64,000 bases of DNA from Pontivivens insulae (GCF_900302495.1 NZ_OMKW01000002.1:310001-374000); one strand, 5' to 3'; counted from the stretch's first letter, positions 52,945-62,657 are shown. The notes: generated by a model not told the origin, from the letters alone. Program-made: numbers and translations.

Positions 52945-53949
52945 TCAGGTGGTGTAGCTCCGCGCATAGCGACCGCCCAGGCTGGTGAGCACCTCATATC
53001 CTATCGTGCCAGCAGCGTCGGCCAGTGCATCGACCCCCTGATGCGGCCCCAATATATCCAGCCATTCGGGCGCGCCCGCCTCGGTCACATCGACCGTCAG
53101 CAGGTCCATCGAAACACGTCCGGCCAGCGGGCAGGGCGTGTCACCGGCCCAAAGCGTGGCTCCGCCACTCATCGCCCGGATCAGACCGTCTGCATAGCCG
53201 GCCGACAGCGTGGCGATGCGACGGGGCCGGTCCGCGACGTAGGACGCGCCGTAGCCGACCGCCTCACCTGCCGCAACCTCACGGATCTGGATAACCGGCA
53301 GAGACAGTGTCACAACCGGCTGCGCTGCCGCGAAAGGAAGCCCGCCGTAAAGACCGATGCCCGGCCGCGTCATCTCGAAATGATAGTCGGCACCCAGCAA
53401 AGTGCCGCCCGTCGCGGCCAATGAGCGGCGGCCGGTTCCCGCAATCTCCTGAAAACAGCTGAGCTGAGCGGCATTCTGCGGATGATCCGGCTCATCCGCG
53501 CAGGCCAGGTGGGACATGGTCAGCACGGGCGAGCCCAGATCGGGCAGGTGCCCCAGATCGGCGGGCTCCAGCCCAAGCCGGTTCATCCCGGTGTCCAGTT
53601 GCAGCGCGTAGCGTCCGGTCGGCGCCACTGCAAAACGTTGCGCCTGCTCGATCGAATTGAGGCAGGGCACCAGCTCAAAGTCGCGAAAGGCCGCTTCATC
53701 GCCCGCCATCAACCCGCCAAAAACAAAGATCTCCGCGCCAGGTCCGAGTACGTTGCGCAGCGCCACACCTTCCTCGGTCTGCGCCACGAAGAAGGTGCGC
53801 GCACCCGCCTTTGCCAGCGCCTTGGCGACGGGCGCGAGCCCAAGCCCGTACGCATCCGCCTTCACAACGGCTGCCGTCTCCTCGGTCCGTGCAAGAGCCC
53901 GCCAATTCGCGACAATGGCCGCCAGATCAATTGTGAGCTTGGCCTGCAT
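52945..53949 (-). CDS. alr: Alanine racemase, short form
   Basis: Makes D-alanine for peptidoglycan. 334 residues, shorter than the usual 355-370. The PLP lysine is K30 in [28 protein letters not shown] (about 128-144) is conserved, and the catalytic tyrosine is in [16 protein letters not shown] at 53949 has GGTGGAGG upstream; an earlier ATG at 53964 is five codons upstream and less likely. It follows dnaB after 162 bases on the same strand, an arrangement common in alphaproteobacteria. Confidence 0.93.
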   Translation of the reverse strand: MQAKLTIDLAAIVANWRALARTEETAAVVKADAYGLGLAPVAKALAKAGARTFFVAQTEEGVALRNVLGPGAEIFVFGGLMAGDEAAFRDFELVPCLNSIEQAQRFAVAPTGRYALQLDTGMNRLGLEPADLGHLPDLGSPVLTMSHLACADEPDHPQNAAQLSCFQEIAGTGRRSLAATGGTLLGADYHFEMTRPGIGLYGGLPFAAAQPVVTLSLPVIQIREVAAGEAVGYGASYVADRPRRIATLSAGYADGLIRAMSGGATLWAGDTPCPLAGRVSMDLLTVDVTEAGAPEWLDILGPHQGVDALADAAGTIGYEVLTSLGGRYARSYTT

Positions 53950-54111
53950 GCGCGCCTCCACCATCTTAGAATGAAGTCAGCATACCCGGCCACCATGCGC
54001 TGCCAATCACCCAAGCGACGATGCGGCGTCGCAAAGGCGCGCCCATCATCAGCACCGGTTTCGCATCCGCGACGGGGCTGCGGATGCTATTCGGCTGAAG
54101 GGGCTTCGAAG

Positions 54112-55608
54112 TCAGTAATCCTGCGCCCCGGCCTGCCAGCTTTGCACAAGGTCCGAAAAGCGGGTGAAGCGCCCTTCAAAGGCCATCTGCACCGACCCGA
54201 TCGGGCCATGACGCTGCTTGCCGATGATGACCTCTGCCTTGCCCGTGACCTGTTCCATCAGGTCCTGCCACTTGGCCGTGGCTTCCAGATCGGTCTCAGA
54301 CGGTTGCTCGCGCTCGCGATAATATTCCTCACGATACACGAACATCACGGCGTCCGCGTCCTGCTCAATCGAGCCGGATTCACGCAGGTCCGACAGCTGG
54401 GGGCGCTTGTCGTCCCGGTTTTCCACCTGACGGCTCAACTGCGACAGCGCGATAACCGGGATCTCGAGTTCCTTGGCAATCGCCTTGAGGCCTTGCGTGA
54501 TTTCAGAGACCTCGTTCACCCGGTTTTCCGACGCTTTCGAGCCGGTGCCCTTGAGCAGTTGCAGATAGTCCACGAAGAGCACGTCCAACCCGTGCTGCCG
54601 CTTCAGGCGGCGCGCGCGGGCGGCCACGGTCGAGATCGGCAGGGCAGGCGTGTCGTCGATATAGAGCGGAATTTTCTCCAGCGTTTTGGAGGCTTCGATG
54701 AAGCGGCGAAACTCATCCGGATCGAGGGAGCCGTCGCGGATCTTGTGGCTGTCCACTTCCGCCTGCTCAGCCAGAATACGCGCGGCCAGCTGATCGGCGC
54801 TCATCTCCAGGCTGAAAAAGCCCACGACACCACCATCGACCGTGCCTTCCGTGCCGTCCGTGCGCATCCCCTTCTTCCAGGCCTTCGCAATGTTGAAGGC
54901 GATATTGGTCGAAAGCGCCGTTTTCCCCATCGACGGACGCCCTGCAAGGATCAGAAGGTCCGATTTGTGCAGGCCTCCCAATTTATCGTCGAGGTCACGC
55001 AACCCGGTCGAGATCCCCGCCAGCTTGCCCTCGCGCTGATATGCGGAATTGGCGACGTTGACGGCGGTTGTCAGCGCGCGCAGGAAGGATTGGAACCCGC
55101 CTTCGGTGCGGCCCTGTTCGGCCAGTTGATAGAGTTTCTCTTCCGCGCGAACGATCTGGTCCTTTGGCTCGCTCTCGACCGTGACGGCACGGGCGTTGCC
55201 AGCAACCTCCTCGCCGATTTCGATGAGCGAGCGGCGGATCGCCAGATCATAGATCATCTGGGCATAGTCTTTGGCCGCATAGGTGCTGATCGCCGCCCCG
55301 GCCAGACGGGCCAGATAGGCCGGACCTCCCAGTTCCTTGAGCCCTTCATCCTCGGCCAGGAACGCCTTGAGCGTGACAGGCGAGGCCAGCGCGTTCTTCT
55401 GGATCCGCGCAGAAGCCGTATCCCAGATTCGCTTGTGCACAGGGTCGTGGAAATGCTCGGTCGAGACGATCGAAGCGACGCGGTCATAGATCTCGTTGTT
55501 CACGAGCAGGGCGCCCAAAAGGGCCTGTTCCGCCTCGATATTATGGGGAAGCGGCTGGTGCTCCGCCTCCGCCTGCTGCGCCGTGTCCGCCTGATACGCG
55601 CCGTCCAT
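54112..55608 (-). CDS. dnaB: Replicative DNA helicase DnaB
   Basis: Ring helicase that opens the fork during chromosome replication. 498 residues. The N-terminal DnaB domain spans about 20-125 (LPHNIEAEQALLGALLVNNE); the RecA-like core holds Walker A GRPSMGKTAL near 220, a Walker B hydrophobic strand (DVLFVDYLQLL) and LRESGSIEQDADAVMFVYRE. The start is ATG at 55608; the TTG two codons earlier is not used in my call. Promoter DNA lies in the 290 bases to the divergent methyltransferase gene. Confidence 0.97.
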   Translation of the reverse strand: MDGAYQADTAQQAEAEHQPLPHNIEAEQALLGALLVNNEIYDRVASIVSTEHFHDPVHKRIWDTASARIQKNALASPVTLKAFLAEDEGLKELGGPAYLARLAGAAISTYAAKDYAQMIYDLAIRRSLIEIGEEVAGNARAVTVESEPKDQIVRAEEKLYQLAEQGRTEGGFQSFLRALTTAVNVANSAYQREGKLAGISTGLRDLDDKLGGLHKSDLLILAGRPSMGKTALSTNIAFNIAKAWKKGMRTDGTEGTVDGGVVGFFSLEMSADQLAARILAEQAEVDSHKIRDGSLDPDEFRRFIEASKTLEKIPLYIDDTPALPISTVAARARRLKRQHGLDVLFVDYLQLLKGTGSKASENRVNEVSEITQGLKAIAKELEIPVIALSQLSRQVENRDDKRPQLSDLRESGSIEQDADAVMFVYREEYYREREQPSETDLEATAKWQDLMEQVTGKAEVIIGKQRHGPIGSVQMAFEGRFTRFSDLVQSWQAGAQDY

Positions 55609-55904
55609 ACCCAAAACCCCACTCTGCCCACTGATCGCCCTTTATAACCCGATTACCCGCAATCCCCATGATGTGAACACTGGGGATAAGTCCGGAATCG
55701 TTGAGGACGTTTGCGCAAAGACTACCCCGAAACCCGCCGCGGACACCATGCTATTGCGGCGGGCGAGTGCGGTAGGCTCAGCCCTTGCGACCGTGAAGCA
55801 AGCAGGCGCCCCGCATTTCACCGCAACGCCGCCACGGGCGGCTTTCAGGTGTTGCGTATAGGGTGTAGGACGACTGGGCAGCATTAAAGCGGTCTGGTTT
55901 GTGA

Positions 55905-56645
55905 ATGAGTGATCCAAAAGACGACATTTATGATCCCGCCTTTGTCGCGAACCTCTTTGATCGGTGTTCCCGCAGTTACAGGCGGTGGAGCGCGATCAGC
56001 TCATTTGGTTTCATTGCACTCTGGAGACGTCAGTGCGTCGGTCGACTTGCGACACCACAAAACACTCAACCTGTTGTCGTTGATTTGATGGCAGGAACAG
56101 GTGAGGTCTGGCCGTATCTTCTGCGTCGCTTCCCAGACTTGGAAACGATCACGGCTTTGGACATTTCTCATCGCATGCATGTTGATGCTGTTGCTCGCTT
56201 GCACGGTGCCTATGCTGAACGGATCACCCATGTTGAAGCAGATGCCCTTAAAACGGATCTTGAAGCGAATTACGCCGATCTTCTGGTGTCCACATTTGGT
56301 CTGAAAACGTTCAACGCTGAGCAACAGGCGCTTCTGGCACGGCAGATTGCTCGGATAGTGAAGCCGGGCGGCAGTTTTGCACTGATTGAAGCGTCAGACC
56401 CCAAGGGCTGGATGCTCCGCCCAGTCTACCGGTTCTATCTCGATAGAGTGCTGCCCTTGGTGGAACGGTATCTGCTTCGAGGTGCCAATGACTTCAGTAT
56501 GATTGGGACCTACACACGCAACTTCGGCGACTGCGATCAAATGGCAATCGCTCTGCGCGAAGCCGGTCTCTCAGTCGAGGTTAAGAAGCACTTTTTCGGT
56601 TGTGCCACCAGCGTAGCAGGAACCAAGCCTACGGAGCATGGGTAG
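55905..56645 (+). CDS. Class I SAM-dependent methyltransferase (UbiE/COQ5-like)
   Basis: 246 residues. The SAM motif I is VVVDLMAGTGEVWPYL (about 47-62), post-I acidic residue in TALDISHRM, motif II in HVEADALKTDLEANYADLL and KPGGSFALIEASDP is motif III. The N-terminal region (IYDPAFVANLFDRCSRSYRR) is UbiE-like, but the acceptor is unknown. The codon use and base composition look lower in GC than its neighbours by eye, which would fit acquisition from elsewhere. No clear ribosome site precedes ATG 55905. Confidence 0.78.
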   Translation: MSDPKDDIYDPAFVANLFDRCSRSYRRWSAISSFGFIALWRRQCVGRLATPQNTQPVVVDLMAGTGEVWPYLLRRFPDLETITALDISHRMHVDAVARLHGAYAERITHVEADALKTDLEANYADLLVSTFGLKTFNAEQQALLARQIARIVKPGGSFALIEASDPKGWMLRPVYRFYLDRVLPLVERYLLRGANDFSMIGTYTRNFGDCDQMAIALREAGLSVEVKKHFFGCATSVAGTKPTEHG

Positions 56646-56811
56646 CAGACGTAGGGGGGCGTTTGAGGTCCGCCCCGTACTGACTTGAAGCACGCGTCCC
56701 GGTCGCGTTCCGCTCGATGCTTGGCATGAGTGCCTCTTTGCGCGCGCGCCGCCAAGTCAGGAGTTCGGACACGTATCGCCCATGCCGCAGCACGACTTCC
56801 GGCTCGGAACT

Positions 56812-57282
56812 TCAAGCGGTCTCCAGCCGATATTTCAGGAATCTCACGCCGTCATAGTCATGCGTGCCAAGCAGCACGGCGCCCAGGCGTTTGAGCGCGC
56901 TCAGGTTCGTGCGTGACGGGGGCAGCAGGAATGTGACGAACGGGATCCGATCATCTCTTCGCGCAAAGTCTATTGCCTTTCGCGAAATCTGCGCGCCCAG
57001 CCCGAACCGTTCAGGTTTTAGCACCAGCCCGTAATCCCATTCTTCACCCTCTTTTTGAAAACCGCCCCACCCGACATATTCACCGTCGGCAAGGAAGGCC
57101 CAGTGACCCAGGCCGTCCCGCTCCCAGCAGCGCTCCTTGCTCACGATGAAGCGTTCGGCTGCGATCGGATCCCACTCGAAGGTGAGCAGGGGCATATGTT
57201 CGGCCACGCGCGCATCAGACATATGGGCCGCAATTTCCGCAGGATCGATCTCGCGCAGCCGTGCGAAGGTGATTTCTGGCAT
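56812..57282 (-). CDS. GNAT family N-acetyltransferase (RimJ/RimL-like)
   Basis: 156 residues starting MPEITFARLREIDPAEIAAH. ERFGLGAQISRKAIDFARRD (about 100-119) is the acetyl-CoA loop, in a weak form (GxGxxI), and TFLLPPSRTNLSALKRLGA the helix after it. ATG at 57282 was chosen because AAAGGTC is upstream and the extension to 57432 lacks conservation. It faces a VOC gene divergently over 148 bases. Substrate unknown. Confidence 0.8.
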   Translation of the reverse strand: MPEITFARLREIDPAEIAAHMSDARVAEHMPLLTFEWDPIAAERFIVSKERCWERDGLGHWAFLADGEYVGWGGFQKEGEEWDYGLVLKPERFGLGAQISRKAIDFARRDDRIPFVTFLLPPSRTNLSALKRLGAVLLGTHDYDGVRFLKYRLETA

Positions 57283-57430
57283 GGGGCGACCTTTGCGCTC
57301 TTTTGTTTTGGTCCAACGGATATATGGGCAAGTTCCATGATGTACAGGGCGATCAAGCGGTGCTCTCAACCGGCTTCGCCATCTTGCGGATTGGGCGTAA
57401 CTGCGCTTCTTTGAACGCGGGAGGACTGCC

Positions 57431-57847
57431 ATGATTGCCTATGTTACCGTTGGCGCCGATGATATTGCGCAGGCAGAGAGGTTCTATTCCGCGCTGCTCT
57501 CGCCGCTCGGCTATGAACTTGAACACTATCAGGGCGATTTGAGCTATATCCCGCCGAAAGGAGCGGGACAGGGTGTTGCGCTACCAGACCTCTACGTCAA
57601 ACGGCCCTTCAACGGACAGCCAGCTTCAGCGGGGAATGGAACGATGATCGCCTTCGAGGCGCGGGATCAGTCGCAAGTGCGTGCCGTGCACGCAGCCGCC
57701 CTCGCAGCTGGGGGAGCGGATGAAGGCGCACCCGGTTTCCGGCCCGATTACGGCGCAGATTTCTTCGTCTGCTATCTGCGCGATCCACAGGGCAACAAGC
57801 TCGCGCTGTTCTCCAGCAACCCTGACGAGCCGGGGCGTGATGGATAG
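57431..57847 (+). CDS. VOC family protein
   Basis: 138 residues opening MIAYVTVGADDIAQAERFYS, the typical start of a glyoxalase/bleomycin-resistance-type fold, and ending FVCYLRDPQGNKLALFSSN where the metal-binding Glu of other families is absent (LALF). The first metal ligand position is V5-T6 instead of His. The protein may therefore be a non-catalytic or altered member. ATG at 57431. Confidence 0.78.
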   Translation: MIAYVTVGADDIAQAERFYSALLSPLGYELEHYQGDLSYIPPKGAGQGVALPDLYVKRPFNGQPASAGNGTMIAFEARDQSQVRAVHAAALAAGGADEGAPGFRPDYGADFFVCYLRDPQGNKLALFSSNPDEPGRDG

Positions 57848-57901
57848 GATCCGACCTCTTTTTGACAGCGGCCGTCCCATGCGACGCCATAGGAGCTGAT
57901 C

Positions 57902-58315
57902 ATGCTTCACGGTCTCGGCTTCTTCGCAGTGATTGTCATGGGCGGTTGGATCGGCGGGGCAATCTTGGTTCTGAGCCTTGCGTTCGCCGGAGCCACCCGA
58001 CTGCGCGCCCGACGTCATCTGGGCAAATATGGCGATGCCACGTTGCTGATCATTGCCGTGCAGGCAATCTGGGCGCTGATTGCGCTTCTATCTAGCGAAA
58101 CCTATGCCATTAGTGGCTTGGCGTGCCTAAGCGGGGCCTTGGGCCTGATGGTGCTGCCCGTTGCGTCGGTTCTGGATATCTTGACCCTGATCGTCGTCGG
58201 ACGCCGCAGGGCGTTGAACGGTCGGTTACTCGTGTACCTGGTCGCCTCCACTGCCATCTTTGGTGTCGTCGCGGGATTGACGGTCATCAGGTCAGCATTG
58301 CTCTGCACGGTATAA
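57902..58315 (+). CDS. Small membrane protein of unknown function
   Basis: 137 residues with four hydrophobic segments: about 2-25 (GLGFFAVIVMGGWIGGAILV), 45-63 (LLIIAVQAIWALIALL), 70-98 (ISGLACLSGALGLMVLPVAS) and 110-130. No family recognised. It is 54 bases downstream of the VOC gene on the same strand. Its 3' end lies close to the rplI terminator of the opposite strand. Confidence 0.6.
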   Translation: MLHGLGFFAVIVMGGWIGGAILVLSLAFAGATRLRARRHLGKYGDATLLIIAVQAIWALIALLSSETYAISGLACLSGALGLMVLPVASVLDILTLIVVGRRRALNGRLLVYLVASTAIFGVVAGLTVIRSALLCTV

Positions 58316-58350
58316 CCCAACGCGGCTCTGTGAGCGGGCAGAACAAAATA

Positions 58351-58381
58351 AAACCCCGCCCGGATGTGCCGGGCGGGGTTA
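58351..58381 (-). terminator. Terminator of the rpsF-rpsR-rplI operon
   Basis: Arms 58352-58363 and 58369-58380 pair perfectly over 12 bp with a five-base loop (AACCCCGCCCGG stem); read leftwards it ends in TTTTATTTTG. It is 28 bases past the rplI stop. Confidence 0.92.
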
Positions 58382-58408
58382 AAATTCAAAGGCTTAAGAG
58401 CGGCAGGA

Positions 58409-59041
58409 TCAGACCTGCGGCTGCTCCTCTTCGTCGCCATTGCTGTCTTCGATCGGGGCATCATCCTCATCGTCGAAGTCGTTGGCGGCACCGCCCACAT
58501 CGTCGAACAATTCGGCGATGTCGAACTCTGCTTCAGCATCTTCCTCGGCACGGATGTCCGCGATGGACTTGCCCTGCGCCTGGATTTCAGCTTCCTCAGC
58601 GGAGCGTGCGACGTTGACGGTGATGGTTGCGGACACTTCAGGGTGCAGCACCACTTCCATCTCGTGCAGGCCGAGTTCCTTGATCGGCTGATCCAGAACG
58701 ATCTGACGGCGCTCGACAGAGAAGCCGTTCTCGGTCGCTGCATCTGCCGCGTCACGGGTGGTGACGGAGCCGTAGAGCGAACCTGCGTCGGAGGCGGAGC
58801 GGATGACGATGAAGGTCTGGCCGTCGAGCTTCTCTGCGAGGCTTTCGGCTTCTTTCTTCGTTTCCAGGTTCCGCGCTTCCAGCTGGGCTTTCTGGGCTTC
58901 GAACTTCGCTTTGTTGGCGTCGTTCGCGCGCAGAGCCTTGCCTTGCGGGATCAGGAAGTTGCGGGCGTAGCCGGGCTTGACGTCCACGATCTCGCCCATC
59001 TGGCCGAGCTTCGCAACGCGCTCAAGAAGGATTACATCCAT
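58409..59041 (-). CDS. rplI: 50S ribosomal protein L9 with acidic extension
   Basis: 210 residues against about 150 in E. coli. The N-terminal domain [20 protein letters not shown] and the following [13 protein letters not shown] are typical. After about residue 150 an extra segment of some 60 residues ([20 protein letters not shown], ending GDEEEQPQV) is extremely acidic and probably disordered. Acidic tails like this occur in Rhodobacteraceae. It is the last gene of a three-gene ribosomal operon. Confidence 0.96.
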   Translation of the reverse strand: MDVILLERVAKLGQMGEIVDVKPGYARNFLIPQGKALRANDANKAKFEAQKAQLEARNLETKKEAESLAEKLDGQTFIVIRSASDAGSLYGSVTTRDAADAATENGFSVERRQIVLDQPIKELGLHEMEVVLHPEVSATITVNVARSAEEAEIQAQGKSIADIRAEEDAEAEFDIAELFDDVGGAANDFDDEDDAPIEDSNGDEEEQPQV

Positions 59042-59051
59042 GTCAGATCCC

Positions 59052-59279
59052 TCACTTCACGGCGTAGGGCAGCAGGGCGAGGAAACGCGCGCGCTTGATG
59101 GCTTTCGCCAGTTCACGCTGTTTCTTGGCCGACACTGCGGTGATACGGGACGGAACGATCTTGCCGCGCTCAGAGATATAGCGCTGCAGCAGTTTCACGT
59201 CCTTATAGTCGATGGTCGGTGCGCCCTCACCAGAGAAGGGGCAGGACTTACGACGGCGGAAAAATGGTTTACGAGCCAT
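59052..59279 (-). CDS. rpsR: 30S ribosomal protein S18
   Basis: 75 residues, standard length. [20 protein letters not shown] and the basic C-terminus [20 protein letters not shown] are conserved. 10 bases before rplI and 20 after rpsF. S18 binds S6 on the small-subunit platform. Confidence 0.97.
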   Translation of the reverse strand: MARKPFFRRRKSCPFSGEGAPTIDYKDVKLLQRYISERGKIVPSRITAVSAKKQRELAKAIKRARFLALLPYAVK

Positions 59280-59299
59280 GTGTCTTAACTCCTCTCAGA

Positions 59300-59680
59300 T
59301 CAATCGCGGCGCGGGCGGTCGCCACGGTCACGGCGCGGGCCGCGCTCGTCACGGGCGTTTTTCGCCTGGATCACAGCAGAGGGGCCTTCCTCATGCTTGT
59401 CGACGCGCACGGTCAGGACGCGCATCACGTCCTCATGCAGACCCATCAGACGCTCCATCTCCTGCACAGCGGCGGAAGGGGCATCAGAGCGCATGTAGGC
59501 GTAGTGGCCCTTGCGGTTCTTGTTGATCTTGTACGCCATCGTCTTGAGACCCCAGTATTCGGTCTCGGAGACGGAGCCGCCATTGTCGGACAGCACGGCA
59601 GAGAAATGCTCGATCAGACCCTCGGCCTGTGCGGTCGAGATATCCTGCCGGGCGATGAAAGTGTGCTCATAGAGAGCCAT
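59300..59680 (-). CDS. rpsF: 30S ribosomal protein S6
   Basis: 126 residues. [20 protein letters not shown], then [24 protein letters not shown]; the C-terminal 30 residues ([19 protein letters not shown]) form an Arg/Asp-rich tail after the globular fold. ATG at 59680 matches the usual N-terminus; three codons upstream there is another ATG at 59689. First gene of the operon. Confidence 0.96.
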   Translation of the reverse strand: MALYEHTFIARQDISTAQAEGLIEHFSAVLSDNGGSVSETEYWGLKTMAYKINKNRKGHYAYMRSDAPSAAVQEMERLMGLHEDVMRVLTVRVDKHEEGPSAVIQAKNARDERGPRRDRGDRPRRD

Positions 59681-59861
59681 GGCATTCACCTATGGTCGGG
59701 CGCGCTTCAAAATGTGCCAAAGATCCGGCGCAGGCACATACGAGGGGCGTCGCGATTCGATTGGAATTGCGCCGGAATGAGGCCTTATACATCTGTGGTA
59801 TGGGGGAGCAAGCCGATATGGTCAGTTCGTTTGCTACATTCAGTGTGCCCGGTGGGGCGGT

Positions 59862-59887
59862 GCGGGCGGCCTGTGTGGGCCGCCCGC
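59862..59887 (-). terminator. Hairpin downstream of the dctP gene
   Basis: GCGGGCGGCC-TGTGTG-GGCCGCCCGC, a perfect 10-bp stem with a six-base loop, seven bases past the dctP stop (59895). No T-run follows on the leftward strand, so it may need a factor to end transcription. Confidence 0.6.
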
Positions 59888-59894
59888 GTTCACA

Positions 59895-61055
59895 TCAATC
59901 CACCACAGTGAAATCGCCGGGTGTTTCAATGGCTTCGAGCAGCATTTCGAACTCGATCATCGAGCCTGCGCGGTCGATTTTAAAATCGTCCCATTCGGGG
60001 CGCGTGTAGCCGCCGATTGCTTCCCACTGGGCCAATTCGTCGGCGGTCAGGTCGTGGAAATTCACGCCGGCCGCGCGCATCTCGCTCATCGCGTAGTCTT
60101 TGGACTCTGGCACTTGGGCAAGGTTCTCGAACGTGGTTTCGCGGCTGGCCTGGTCAATGGCGCGGCGCAGGGCAATCGGCAGATCGTTGAACCAGTCAAT
60201 ATTGCACGAATAGACCTGACTGTCGGGCACGGCCATCGTGAACGAGATGTCGCTCAGATCGTTCTTGAACCCGAACACATGCAGCGCACCAACTGACGGA
60301 TCGAGCGCGTCCACAACGCCCTGCTGGATCGCGACGAGGGTTTCGTCCCACGCAACCGGCACCGGGTTCGCCCCGATCATCGCGTAATATTGGCGCAGCG
60401 TTTCAGAGCCGGGAATACGGATGTTGATGCCCCGCAGATCATCCGGCGTGCGGATCTCGCCATAGGTGTCGCGGCGCACCGCAATCGTGCGCGGGTTGGT
60501 GACGACATAGAAGAGCGGCTTGAACCCGCGTGCGTTCACGCGCGGGTGAACAATGTCGCTCCACCGGTCGGAGTTGACCAGGTTGGTGAAGCGCTGGTTC
60601 GCGCCGCACAGGTAGGGCAGGTTGATCAGATCGACCACGGGCGCAAAGGGTGCGAAGTTCGAAAGGGAGTGTTGTGCAGCCTGGATCGTGTCGCGCTGAA
60701 CCTTTCCGGCCAAGACACTTCCAACGCCTTCTTCCCCGTCCGGGGCCAATTGAACGTAAATGCGGCCTTCGGTGAGACGTTCGACATTGTTTTTGAAGGC
60801 CGCCTGCATGATCGGGAACGAGATGTTCTGATCAATGCGATAGGCCGTGCCAACCAGCATGATGTGTTCGGCATTGGCGCGGGCCTCTTCATCGGCTGCC
60901 GCAGTCTGCCCCATGGCCTCTTCCGACCAGAGCATACCGCCTGTGGCGGCCATAACGGCGGCGGTAAAACCACTCGTTCCGATCATCTTCAGGAAATTGC
61001 GGCGCTCCAGCTCGGTCTGCGCGGCGGCGTGTGCGATCACCTTGGTGTGGTCCAT
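59895..61055 (-). CDS. TRAP-type substrate-binding protein DctP, orphan
   Basis: 386 residues. A Tat motif (ERRNFLKMIG, about 17-26) precedes the hydrophobic GFTAAVMAATGGM, and cleavage follows at about 50. The body has the DctP features GEIRTPDDLRGINIRIPGSE and DETLVAIQQGVVDALDPSVG. Proteins of this class bind carboxylates for TRAP import. No dctQ or dctM gene is beside it in the window, so the membrane partner must be elsewhere or absent. Confidence 0.88.
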   Translation of the reverse strand: MDHTKVIAHAAAQTELERRNFLKMIGTSGFTAAVMAATGGMLWSEEAMGQTAAADEEARANAEHIMLVGTAYRIDQNISFPIMQAAFKNNVERLTEGRIYVQLAPDGEEGVGSVLAGKVQRDTIQAAQHSLSNFAPFAPVVDLINLPYLCGANQRFTNLVNSDRWSDIVHPRVNARGFKPLFYVVTNPRTIAVRRDTYGEIRTPDDLRGINIRIPGSETLRQYYAMIGANPVPVAWDETLVAIQQGVVDALDPSVGALHVFGFKNDLSDISFTMAVPDSQVYSCNIDWFNDLPIALRRAIDQASRETTFENLAQVPESKDYAMSEMRAAGVNFHDLTADELAQWEAIGGYTRPEWDDFKIDRAGSMIEFEMLLEAIETPGDFTVVD

Positions 61056-61589
61056 GGCTATACCCCTTTATGTACGACCCCCCTGGCCAGCGGGACCGAT
61101 TTGATTTCTTTGCCGCACATGCAAACGGGCGCCACGGTCCGCCCTAGGGAAGGTGCGGACGGACCGTGGCAGCTGAAGCGAATCCCACAATTTGCTCCAG
61201 ATACCGTACCCGAGGGGAAGCCCGGGTCTTTCGTCTGCATTTGCGACTACTGCCAAAACAGATCGACAGGTTTTGGGTCGCTTTTCAAATGGTATCTGGT
61301 CTCATTTTTCGCTGGCTTTCCAAGGGGGTGAGTCCGCGATGGCGCAAATTTGGGCCAAAATCGACAGTTTTCAAACTGCTTAAAAATGAGACGCATGTTC
61401 TCAATTATTACCATAAATCGGTGGGTTAGCGTATGCGTTGCTGAAGGTGGAGTTGTCATTTTGGGACCTGACGGCGTCGCAAAATGTATGCGCTTTCATT
61501 GCGACAGAAAATTTCACGTAAGTTTCCGATCTCGGCGGAATGTCGCCGATCAACGCCTACTTTGCGGCGTCAGGGCGCTCGAAAACGGG
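61056..61589. other. 534-base gap upstream of dctP, with strong hairpin
   Basis: Lies upstream of dctP and after the leftward DMT gene. It contains a stable hairpin at 61131-61170 and an AT-rich stretch (about 61280-61520) with no coding frame I believe. It may carry the dctP promoter, a regulatory leader or an unrecognised small RNA. Confidence 0.4.
61131..61170 (-). promoter_or_regulatory. Perfect 11-bp hairpin in the dctP leader
   Basis: GCCACGGTCCG at 61131-61141 pairs exactly with CGGACCGTGGC at 61160-61170, enclosing 18 bases. It begins 76 bases upstream of the dctP ATG. Position fits a 5' leader element or an upstream terminator without T-run. Confidence 0.5.
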
Positions 61590-62492
61590 TCAGTGATTCG
61601 ATCTAGGGTTGCGCGCGGCACGTTGCTCTCGCCACAGCACGAAGAGACCTGCACCCACGATGATTGCACCGCCGAGCCATGTCGCGGCATCGGGAAGCTC
61701 AGCAAAGACGAGCCAGCCAATGCCGCTCGCCCAGATCAGGGCGGTATAGTCGAACGGGGCCACAACAGACGGCGGGGCCATGCGGAAGGCCTGGGTCAAC
61801 ATGGTGATCCCAAGCGTGCCCGTGATAGCCATTCCACCCGCCAGCAACCAGTCGACTCCCTGCGGCGCAGGCCACCCTGCGACGAACCCAACCCAGAGCG
61901 TGCAGATGCAAAAGGGGAAAAGCGTGAGGTAGAACATCAGCGTGCGTGGCGTCTCGGCCGGGTCAATCCAGCGCGCAGCGATCATCACCAGAGCATACAG
62001 GAACGCAGCGCCCAGCGGCAGCAATGCGACGAGCTGTACCGCATCGGCGCCCGGCCGCACGATGACCAGCGCGCCCGCAAACCCGATGGCCAGCGCAAGC
62101 CAGCGCAGCGGGCCCACATGTTCGCGCAGCAGCACGACCGACAGCGCGGTGGTGAACAGGGGAGCTGTCATGGCAAGGGCCGTCGCGCCGGCCAGAGACA
62201 TCGAGCGCAACGCCATGAAAAAGCACCAAAGCGCGCCGAGCGCCAGAAAAGCCCGCCCCAGATGGATCAAGGGCCGTTTGGTCACGAACCCGGCCTTGCC
62301 GTCGAGGGCGAGGACCAGTGCCACGACTATTGGAAGCGAGATAAGGTTGCGCAGGAACAGGATCTGGAACGGATCGAACCGCTGAACCAGTTCCTTGCCA
62401 AAAGCGTCTGACAAGGTCAGGCAGAAAATACCCGCGCACATTACCCCAATGGCACGACCGGCCTGTTCCTTGCTGACGGTCATGTCGGACAT
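61590..62492 (-). CDS. EamA/DMT family transporter
   Basis: 300 residues and ten predicted spans. The N-terminus is MSDMTVSKEQAGRAIGVMCAG, with the family features GALWCFFMALRSMSLAGAT in the first EamA half and FDYTALIWASGIGWLVFAEL in the second. The C-terminus is basic (REQRAARNPRSNH). Divergent from fabD over 165 bases. Substrate unknown. Confidence 0.87.
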   Translation of the reverse strand: MSDMTVSKEQAGRAIGVMCAGIFCLTLSDAFGKELVQRFDPFQILFLRNLISLPIVVALVLALDGKAGFVTKRPLIHLGRAFLALGALWCFFMALRSMSLAGATALAMTAPLFTTALSVVLLREHVGPLRWLALAIGFAGALVIVRPGADAVQLVALLPLGAAFLYALVMIAARWIDPAETPRTLMFYLTLFPFCICTLWVGFVAGWPAPQGVDWLLAGGMAITGTLGITMLTQAFRMAPPSVVAPFDYTALIWASGIGWLVFAELPDAATWLGGAIIVGAGLFVLWREQRAARNPRSNH

Positions 62493-62657
62493 GCTTGGCT
62501 ACTCCCTCTTCTCGTCGCTTAGCATGCCGGGACAGGCGGCGGATACTGTGGGTAATGGCGATATTGTAAGGGTACGTTGGCTGTCGCTGCGGGCTGCGGC
62601 CTTGCCCCCTGACGCTACGGCGCATAAACCGAGGTTAAAGGAATTGGGAGGTTCACC

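Noticed and set aside
53482-55647. 721-codon frame opposite dnaB and alr
   Set aside because: It covers two conserved genes and the intergenic space; the DnaB motifs on the minus strand are intact.
54112-55904. Possible replication origin near dnaB
   Set aside because: No DnaA-box cluster or AT-rich unwinding element is visible; dnaB position alone says nothing about oriC.
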